A DNA stretch of 64,000 bases from Gammaproteobacteria bacterium (GTDB lineage Bacteria; Pseudomonadota; Gammaproteobacteria; JAPPPA01), in contig JAUHZK010000001.1 in the NCBI GenBank assembly GCA_030425645.1, positions 186,001 through 250,000 of the forward strand. The letters are read 5' to 3'. The position numbers were made by a program, and so were the translations under genes. Below, piece after piece: positions 58,533 to 64,000 of this stretch (the first letter of the stretch is position 1; the number at the start of each line of letters is the position of its first letter). The notes beneath the pieces were generated by a model, which saw only the letters and a list, made by a program, of their open reading frames with translations, was not told where the DNA came from and made no database searches.

Positions 58533-59918
58533 TTAGAATTCTTTAGCGTTAGCAATCAGGTCATTAGCAACAGCTTGTGCATCACCGTAAAGCATGCGGC
58601 TGTTGTCTAAGAAGAACAGTTTGTTCTGAATGCCTGAGAAACCAGCACCTTGACCACGCTTAACGATGATGACGTTTTTAGCTTCATCTACGTTAAGTAC
58701 CGGCATGCCATAAATTGGGCTGCTTGGGTCGTCTTTAGCGACTGGATTAACCACGTCGTTAGCACCAATAACCATGGCAACGTCAGCGGTCGCGAATTCG
58801 TTGTTGATCTCATCAAGGTCATAAATGATGTCGTAAGGCACGCCAGCTTCGGCAAGCAATACGTTCATATGGCCAGGCATACGACCAGCAACTGGGTGGA
58901 TCGCGAATTTAACGGTTACGTTTTTCTCGCGTAGTACTTGTACTAGTTCCCAGATCTTGTGCTGTGCTTGTGCAACCGCCATACCGTAACCCGGTACGAT
59001 GATGACTTTTTCAGCGTAAGCCATTTGAATAGCAGCGTCGGCTAGTTCAATAGATTTCATTTCGCCGTCGTATTCAGCGGCTTCGCCGCCACTAACTTCG
59101 CCGAAGTTCGAGAACAGTACATTGGCTACTGAACGGTTCATGGCGTCAGCCATTAGCGCGGTCAGTAGTGAACCTGCAGAACCTACGATGGTACCGGCGA
59201 TAATCATCGCTGGGTTGCCCAGTACAAAACCTTCAAACGCAACCGCTAGGCCGGTAAAGGCGTTGTAAAGCGAGATCACAACCGGCATATCGGCGCCGCC
59301 GATAGGTAGGGTCATCATTACGCCGAAGAACAAGGCTAGTACGAAGAACGCGGTAACCACGGTGGCGTCGCCGTGAGCAAAGGCAATGTAACCACCCAGC
59401 GCCAAAGTGGCGAGGAAGGTTAGGCCGTTAAAGGCTTGGATGCCTTTAAAGCGCAATACGCCTTTGATGCGACCGTCGAGCTTGGCCCAAGCAATTAAAG
59501 AGCCAGAGAACGAAACCGTACCAATTATGCCGCCGAGTACCGCTAGCACCATAATCACAGGGGCGTGCTCGCCGCCTTTGAATAGCTCAATCGCAGAAAT
59601 CGCGCCAGCCGCGCCGCCGCCCATACCGTTGTAAAGGGCGATCATTTGCGGCATGTCGGTCATTTCAACACGCTTGCCTGTTACCCAAGCCAATACCGTA
59701 CCTACCAAGGTACCGGCGATGATCAGGATCAGGTTGGTGGTGTTATCAATAACGCCCGGGTAAGCAAAGGTAGCCAAGGTGGCTACAACCATACCGGCGC
59801 CGGCCCATTTAATGCCTGAAGCGGCAGTCTTTGGGTGGGCCATACGCTTAAGGCCCATAATGAATAGGAAGATCGCAGCGAAGTAACTAACGTCTACCAA
59901 TAATTTAATGATATCCAT
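58533..59918 (-). CDS. pntB: NAD(P) transhydrogenase subunit beta
   Basis: PntB holds the NADP(H)-binding domain III and most of the proton-translocating helices of the energy-linked transhydrogenase. The 461-residue chain has about nine helices in its first 260 residues (IALYNGMGGGAAGAISAIEL), and a C-terminal nucleotide domain with VIIVPGYGMAVAQAQH, HPVAGRMPGHMNVLLAEAGV, VIGANDVVNPVA and VIIVKRGQGAGFSGI. The product supplies NADPH using the proton gradient. It is last in pntAA-pntAB-pntB. Confidence 0.97.
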   Translation of the reverse strand: MDIIKLLVDVSYFAAIFLFIMGLKRMAHPKTAASGIKWAGAGMVVATLATFAYPGVIDNTTNLILIIAGTLVGTVLAWVTGKRVEMTDMPQMIALYNGMGGGAAGAISAIELFKGGEHAPVIMVLAVLGGIIGTVSFSGSLIAWAKLDGRIKGVLRFKGIQAFNGLTFLATLALGGYIAFAHGDATVVTAFFVLALFFGVMMTLPIGGADMPVVISLYNAFTGLAVAFEGFVLGNPAMIIAGTIVGSAGSLLTALMADAMNRSVANVLFSNFGEVSGGEAAEYDGEMKSIELADAAIQMAYAEKVIIVPGYGMAVAQAQHKIWELVQVLREKNVTVKFAIHPVAGRMPGHMNVLLAEAGVPYDIIYDLDEINNEFATADVAMVIGANDVVNPVAKDDPSSPIYGMPVLNVDEAKNVIIVKRGQGAGFSGIQNKLFFLDNSRMLYGDAQAVANDLIANAKEF

Positions 59919-59930
59919 GATTTCCTCGCC

Positions 59931-60215
59931 TTAGTCTTTGCTGGACTTAAACATGTCGAGCATGCGGTCAGTCACTACGTAACCACCAGCGGCATTGCCA
60001 GCGCCAAGCGCGACGCCAATAACACCGATGATTTGGCCAAGTAGGCTGTCAGCGTGGCCCAAAGCCACCATGGCGCCTACCAATACAATGCCGTGAACGA
60101 AGTTCGAACCAGACATTAGCGGGGTGTGAAGAATCGCCGGTACTTTGGCGATCACTTCGTAACCGGTAAAACCGGCCAACATGAAGATATATAGAGCAAC
60201 CATTCCTTCAATCAT
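59931..60215 (-). CDS. pntAB: NAD(P) transhydrogenase subunit alpha part 2 (membrane)
   Basis: A 94-residue membrane subunit with three or four helices: ALYIFMLAGFTGYEVI, SNFVHGIVLVGAMVALG and IIGVIGVALGAGNAAGGYVVTDRML in pieces. It corresponds to the membrane end of the single-chain E. coli PntA, here a separate gene as in Rhodospirillum and Pseudomonas. It lies four bases after pntAA and 12 before pntB. Confidence 0.95.
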   Translation of the reverse strand: MIEGMVALYIFMLAGFTGYEVIAKVPAILHTPLMSGSNFVHGIVLVGAMVALGHADSLLGQIIGVIGVALGAGNAAGGYVVTDRMLDMFKSSKD

Positions 60216-60219
60216 GGTT

Positions 60220-61350
60220 CTATCCCTCTAGTAATGCTTTAGTAGGTGCGTGCTTAACTTCACCTTCGTGAGTTAGGCAGCAACCAGCGATGATTTCGTC
60301 TTCCCAGTCCAGGGCAACTTCGCCTTCTGCAACCATGATGTCGAGTAGGTTCTCGAGGTTCTTGGAATACATTTCAGAAGCGTGCTCGGCCATTGAAGAG
60401 GCTAAGTTGGTTGGGCCGCAGATGGTGACGTTGTTGTAAACCACGTCTTTGCCAGCTTCGGTTAGCTCGGTGTTGCCACCGGTCTCAGCCGCGATATCAA
60501 CAATCACCGCACCCGGCTTCATGTTGTCGATCATGTCTTTGAAGATGATCTTCGGTGCTGGGCGACCAGGAATGGCAGCGGTGGTTACTAGCAAGTCACA
60601 TTTAGCAACGTGTTGTGCCAATACTTCTCGCTGCTGTGCGATTTCGTCTTCGGTTAGCTCGCGGGCGTAACCACCTTCACCATCGGCATAAACGCCTACG
60701 TCGACGAACTTGGCACCGAGCGACTCAACCTGCTCAGCCGTCGCTTTACGCACATCGTAGCCTTCTACAATCGCACCCAAGCGGCGCGCAGTACCAATAG
60801 CCTGAAGGCCTGCAACACCGGCACCAATAATCAGTGCAGTAGCCGGGCGAATGGTGCCCGCAGCGGTGGTTAACATCGGCAAGAAACGACCGATTTTGCT
60901 AGCTCCAATCAACACGGCTTTATAGCCCGCAACGTTAGCTTGTGAAGACAACGCATCCATGTATTGCGCACGAGAGGTACGCGGGATGTATTCCATACCA
61001 AAAGCAGTGCTGTTTTTAGCCGCTAGCGCTTTGGTCTCATCCAAGCGATTGTGCGCCTGCATGAATGAAATAATGATGTTGCCGTCTTTTAGCTTGGCAA
61101 TTTCATCAGCAGATGGCGGCGCTACTTTTAGCACGATATCTGCAGCGAACACTTCATCGGTGCTGCCAAGTTTGACGTTTTCGTGAGCGTCGGTATACGC
61201 CGAATCAGGCATCGCAATGCCTTCTCCCGCACCGTTCTCAATTAAAATATTAACGCCCTTGCTGGCAAGCTTGCCGGCAACTGAAGGCACGAGCGCAACG
61301 CGCTTTTCGCCTTCAAGCGTTTCTTTGGGTACCGCAACGGTAATCGGCAT
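60220..61350 (-). CDS. pntAA: NAD(P) transhydrogenase subunit alpha part 1
   Basis: The 376-residue NAD(H)-binding domain I of the transhydrogenase. It shows VPKETLEGEKRVALVPS, a conserved alanine-dehydrogenase-like opening, ALSSQANVAGYKAVL, the NAD site ALIIGAGVAGLQAIGTARRLGA in parts, and the loop VTTAAIPGRPAPKIIF. ATG 61350 follows GGAG at six bases; the ATG at 61356 sits too close to the site. First gene of the operon. Confidence 0.96.
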   Translation of the reverse strand: MPITVAVPKETLEGEKRVALVPSVAGKLASKGVNILIENGAGEGIAMPDSAYTDAHENVKLGSTDEVFAADIVLKVAPPSADEIAKLKDGNIIISFMQAHNRLDETKALAAKNSTAFGMEYIPRTSRAQYMDALSSQANVAGYKAVLIGASKIGRFLPMLTTAAGTIRPATALIIGAGVAGLQAIGTARRLGAIVEGYDVRKATAEQVESLGAKFVDVGVYADGEGGYARELTEDEIAQQREVLAQHVAKCDLLVTTAAIPGRPAPKIIFKDMIDNMKPGAVIVDIAAETGGNTELTEAGKDVVYNNVTICGPTNLASSMAEHASEMYSKNLENLLDIMVAEGEVALDWEDEIIAGCCLTHEGEVKHAPTKALLEG

Positions 61351-61555
61351 GGTCATCTCCACGTCGATGGTTATAAAAATCCAGTGACAAACCCGTGTTT
61401 TTTCTCAAAAACGCGAGCCATTTTGCACAGGGACGCAAAAGTTAAGGGGCGCGATTGTGCAATGCGCAAAGCATAGGCGCAAGTGCAGCGCCGCCCAACG
61501 CTAACCGCGCAAAGGCAAAAGCCAACCTAAGCTGGAATGATTTTTCTGCCAAAAG

Positions 61556-62293
61556 CTATTGACCGGCAGTCTCACGGTAGTCATCAGGGACCTGAAACCA
61601 GGCTGCCGAAAGGGTATCGGTCTCGACCCTTATGAGCCTCGTCGCCTTGTTATCTCCATCTACAGTTCTCACGGGTATCCCGCCAGTGTCTTCAGGGCTT
61701 ATCGCTGTTTCCATCATGCCGCCGCCCATCTTGTTACTAAGGTCAGCCAACATCACCAACATTGCAGAGATTGCTTCATAATCTTGTTGCGACACATTCA
61801 ACGCTTTCGCATCGGCCACGCAGAGCCTTTGGCTAGGCTTGTCGTTCTCAAATACCTGATAGCTGACGCAGTCAACACCGGCCACTTTGTCTTTGTCGCC
61901 TTTTTCAATACGTTGCTCGCGCGCCTCGGCCACCGCCATGCGCTCAATCATTGGTTGTATCTGTTTTTGTTGCTCCGGCGACAGATTGGCAAAATTTTCA
62001 CGCAACTTGGCTTTAGCGGTGGCGATTTTCTCGGCCGCCTGATCAATACGCGCCTGATCAATACGCTGAAATGTTTTGTTGTCGATATTAACCACGGTCA
62101 ATAGGTCTTGCTTCACATCAAACAACATAAACATTTTTTTAGAGCCCGCTTTTTCCACCCGGACCATGTCAGATTTAGCTAACACAAAGCTCTGTTCATC
62201 ATTAGGATCAACGAAACGCAACTCAGCGTCGGCCATCGCCGTCCCGACAAACAAATTCAAAACCAATAAAACTTTTAAATAAATAACACGCAT
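61556..62293 (-). CDS. Predicted periplasmic protein, DUF4412-like
   Basis: A 245-residue exported protein with an N-terminal signal (LKVLLVLNLFVGTAMA). The mature part has a LAKSDMVRVEKAGSKKMFMLF strand pattern, FDVKQDLLTVVNIDNKTF, a helical Lys/Glu/Gln-rich middle and VAGVDCVSYQVFENDKPSQRLCVA with two cysteines. The layout (short strands on D-x-k residues, then a Cys-containing motif) is like DUF4412 lipoprotein-sorting-like proteins; this assignment is tentative. It contains a 15-base in-frame tandem duplication (RIDQARIDQA). It lies ten bases after the MATE gene in the same direction. Confidence 0.6.
   Translation of the reverse strand: MRVIYLKVLLVLNLFVGTAMADAELRFVDPNDEQSFVLAKSDMVRVEKAGSKKMFMLFDVKQDLLTVVNIDNKTFQRIDQARIDQAAEKIATAKAKLRENFANLSPEQQKQIQPMIERMAVAEAREQRIEKGDKDKVAGVDCVSYQVFENDKPSQRLCVADAKALNVSQQDYEAISAMLVMLADLSNKMGGGMMETAISPEDTGGIPVRTVDGDNKATRLIRVETDTLSAAWFQVPDDYRETAGQ
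62037..62066. repeat. 15-bp exact tandem duplication in the DUF4412-like gene
   Basis: The unit GCCTGATCAATACGC occurs at 62037-62051 and again at 62052-62066, without a spacer. On the coding strand it gives RIDQA twice in a helical region, keeping the frame. Confidence 0.9.
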
Positions 62294-62302
62294 TGTTTCT
62301 GC

Positions 62303-63628
62303 TTAAACCTTAATGTCCTTCCAATCGGCCTTTTGCCATAAATACCCGAACACACCCGCTTGCAAGGCACGATACGCAAATTGCGCCACCCATACCGCGA
62401 TAAGCCCACCACCTAGCCACGGGCCCACCACCCAGGCAACTGGCAGAAATAAGCCCCACTGCAACCCTATCGATACTTTCATCACCACTTGTGCGGCACC
62501 GACGCCCAGCAGAGCGTTCATCAAAATCAGACCAACGCCATCAAACGCCATGCACCAACCGACCATTTTTAACGGCAATGTGGCCACGGCAATCGTCGCT
62601 GCGTCCGTCACAAACACAGACAATACCCATTCAGTCGCCGCCCACATGGGCACACCAAGCAATACCAGAAATACAAAACCCACCTTGGCCACATCCCAGC
62701 CCCAGCTCTTGGCATCCATTGGATCACCCGCGCCAAGCGCCTGGCCGGATAAGGAAGCAGCCGCCAGACCGAGCCCAATGGCCGGCAATATGCACACCAG
62801 CATAATGTTGACCAGCACATTCGCAGCGGCGAGCTCTCGCGTGCCTACTTGGCCAATAATCCAATACATGGCGGTTAAGCCCGCCGCGAAAAAGAAGGTT
62901 TGAATAGAAGAGGGCATTGCCAATTTGAGCATATTGCTAAATTGCTCAGAAGTTGGCACGCCAACCAAAAACCCGTTTGGCCGGGCGTGGCGCAAGCCTA
63001 AATAAAAGTAATACGCGGTGCCGAAAACCAACGCTAGGCTAGTACCCACACCTGCACCGGTAGCACCCATCTCTGGAAAACCAAAGTTGCCAAAAATAAG
63101 CGCGTAGTTAAAAAAGATATTCAGCGCATGCATCATCAGCAAGGTGCGCATGTAGTAGCCGGATTGATTGACGCCGTTCCAGTAACCGCGAAAGCAAAAG
63201 TTCATGCCGACAAAAATCATGCCCGCCAAACGGGCTTGCCAATAGGGCACGCCCACTTCAACCACAGCGGGATCTCCATTCAGTAACGGGAATAGAAACG
63301 GCGCGGCAAAAAACAGAATTACACTTAATGGCACACCGATACCGAGAGCCAGCAACAAACCGCCGTTTAGACCCACGGCCATTTCTTGGGTATTGCCCTC
63401 TCCCTTTCTACGGGCCGCGATGGCTTGCACACCAGACGATAGCCCCGTGATAAAGGCAATCGCCATAAAGTTGGCAAAACCACCCAAACCGACAGCCGCC
63501 AAGGCAGCATCACCGAGGCGCCCGACAAATGCCGTGTCTACCAAATTGAGAATATTTTGGCTGGTCATGCCGCCGATAATCGGCAGCGCGAGCGCCAAAA
63601 CTCTATTTAAACGATCTCGAGCGAGCAT
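62303..63628 (-). CDS. MATE-family efflux transporter
   Basis: A 441-residue multidrug and toxin extrusion family transporter with about 12 helices. Family marks include LALPIIGGMTSQNILNLVDTAF split near the start, VDTAFVGRLGDAALAAVGLG, ARRKGEGNTQEMAVGLNGG, and the second-half GLAAASLSGQALGAGDP. Such proteins export cations, drugs or metabolites with sodium or proton antiport. The substrate is unknown. The downstream periplasmic protein gene is probably co-transcribed. Confidence 0.92.
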   Translation of the reverse strand: MLARDRLNRVLALALPIIGGMTSQNILNLVDTAFVGRLGDAALAAVGLGGFANFMAIAFITGLSSGVQAIAARRKGEGNTQEMAVGLNGGLLLALGIGVPLSVILFFAAPFLFPLLNGDPAVVEVGVPYWQARLAGMIFVGMNFCFRGYWNGVNQSGYYMRTLLMMHALNIFFNYALIFGNFGFPEMGATGAGVGTSLALVFGTAYYFYLGLRHARPNGFLVGVPTSEQFSNMLKLAMPSSIQTFFFAAGLTAMYWIIGQVGTRELAAANVLVNIMLVCILPAIGLGLAAASLSGQALGAGDPMDAKSWGWDVAKVGFVFLVLLGVPMWAATEWVLSVFVTDAATIAVATLPLKMVGWCMAFDGVGLILMNALLGVGAAQVVMKVSIGLQWGLFLPVAWVVGPWLGGGLIAVWVAQFAYRALQAGVFGYLWQKADWKDIKV

Positions 63629-63680
63629 TGAGCGGGTTCAAAACAGGAATGGGAACAGCTTACAATCTTATGAGATTTCA

Positions 63681-63709
63681 TTGAGCTTTAATATACGGTG
63701 GTGTATAAA
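63681..63709 (+). promoter_or_regulatory. Sigma70-type promoter for the last gene
   Basis: TTGAGC (63681-63686), a 17-base spacer and TATAAA (63704-63709) lie about 90 bases before the ATG of the partial gene at 63801. The long leader that results has no clear stem. Confidence 0.65.
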
Positions 63710-63800
63710 GCCAAGGTACTGGCGTTGCGCTTAGGTTCTGGTTCGCGCGCGAGGCCGTTCAACAAGTTTTAAAATTAGCAAATCTGGACAAGGGATAACA

Positions 63801-64000
63801 ATGCTTAAAACTGTGAAAATTATGTCGGCAGGCCTTTTGGCTAGCGCCGCACTTTCTGCTACTGGCGTTGCATCAGCAGCAGGCTATGAACTTAGTGACG
63901 ACCAAAAACGCGCCATTGTTGCCTTGCTGACTGCTCCTAAAGCGGCTCCAGGTATCGGCATTGGCGTTCCAACGGGTTTTGGCGCTGGTTCCGGCCAAGT
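63801..64000 (+). CDS. Exported protein, N-terminal part only (partial)
   Basis: The gene starts at ATG 63801 behind AAGGGA and runs out of the window after about 66 codons. The N terminus is a signal peptide (VKIMSAGLLASAALSATGVA, cleavage near ASAAG), then YELSDDQKRAIVALLTAPKA and a Gly-rich GIGIGVPTGFGAGSG. The Gly-rich alternation resembles the first strands of an outer-membrane protein, but too little is visible for a family call. Confidence 0.75.
   Translation, partial: MLKTVKIMSAGLLASAALSATGVASAAGYELSDDQKRAIVALLTAPKAAPGIGIGVPTGFGAGSGQ

Noticed and set aside
1-64000. CRISPR arrays, toxin-antitoxin pairs, restriction or other defence genes, insertion sequences
   Set aside because: I looked for regularly spaced repeats, transposase and defence-type proteins and saw none.

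Overview
The window is a densely coded bacterial chromosome segment of about 60 protein genes and one tRNA gene, with no phage, insertion sequence, CRISPR array or rRNA operon visible. Family content and gene order point to a marine-type gammaproteobacterium related to the Cellvibrionales/Spongiibacteraceae and pseudomonad lineages. The clues are the pilT/pilU and yggS-proC-yggT-metX-metW neighbourhoods, the envC-gpmI / yibN-grxC-secB / gpsA neighbourhood, a split pntAA-pntAB-pntB transhydrogenase, a TonB2/TtpC-type energy-transduction operon, and a DUF1329-YCF48-RND module. Base composition looks mid-range by eye. The taxonomic placement is inference.

Layout. 1-4.6 kb is the aa3-type cytochrome c oxidase locus: end of subunit I, the Cu chaperone CtaG, subunit III, a DUF2909 protein, SURF1, a SCO-like protein and heme A synthase CtaA. 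4.6-6.4 kb is a DadA-like oxidoreductase coupled to an OmpA-type protein. 6.4-11.6 kb is a complete DUF3450-TtpC-ExbB-ExbD-TonB-TPR operon. 11.6-13 kb has a glycosyltransferase, a palindrome-rich spacer containing a possible broken tRNA 3' end, and tRNA-Arg(ACG) with its own promoter and terminator. 13-20.5 kb holds an alpha/beta hydrolase, the DUF1329/YCF48/RND module and an AraC-type regulator. 20.6-24 kb encodes ETF-ubiquinone oxidoreductase with ETF beta and alpha. 24.3-36.9 kb has a ferredoxin-reductase fusion, a methyltransferase, GspA/GspB, a CrtI-like oxidoreductase, TtcA, an MHYT hybrid kinase, RimO and an acyl-CoA synthetase.

37-46.6 kb carries an OmpA protein, a PrcB-like lipoprotein, three tandem PilT/PilU ATPases and the yggS-pldA-proC-yggT-metX-metW operon. 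46.6-58.4 kb carries an outer-membrane barrel protein, the CtpA protease, EnvC, GpmI, YibN-GrxC-SecB and GpsA, with two secreted phosphatases and a small lipoprotein lying between secB and gpsA. 58.5-64 kb holds the transhydrogenase, a periplasmic protein of unknown role, a MATE exporter and the start of an exported protein.

Four observations deserve most attention. (1) A 15-bp sequence is shared exactly, in inverse orientation, by the control regions of the alpha/beta hydrolase and of the ETF operon; at the hydrolase it overlaps a good -35 element, suggesting a common repressor. (2) The acceptor/T-arm end of tRNA-Arg appears again about 190 bp away as two pieces separated by a roughly 100-bp array of palindromes. 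(3) ctaG and envC both lack a credible ATG/GTG/TTG start, but each has a CTG codon behind a Shine-Dalgarno-like sequence that restores the expected N terminus. (4) There are three, not two, tandem retraction-type pilus ATPases.
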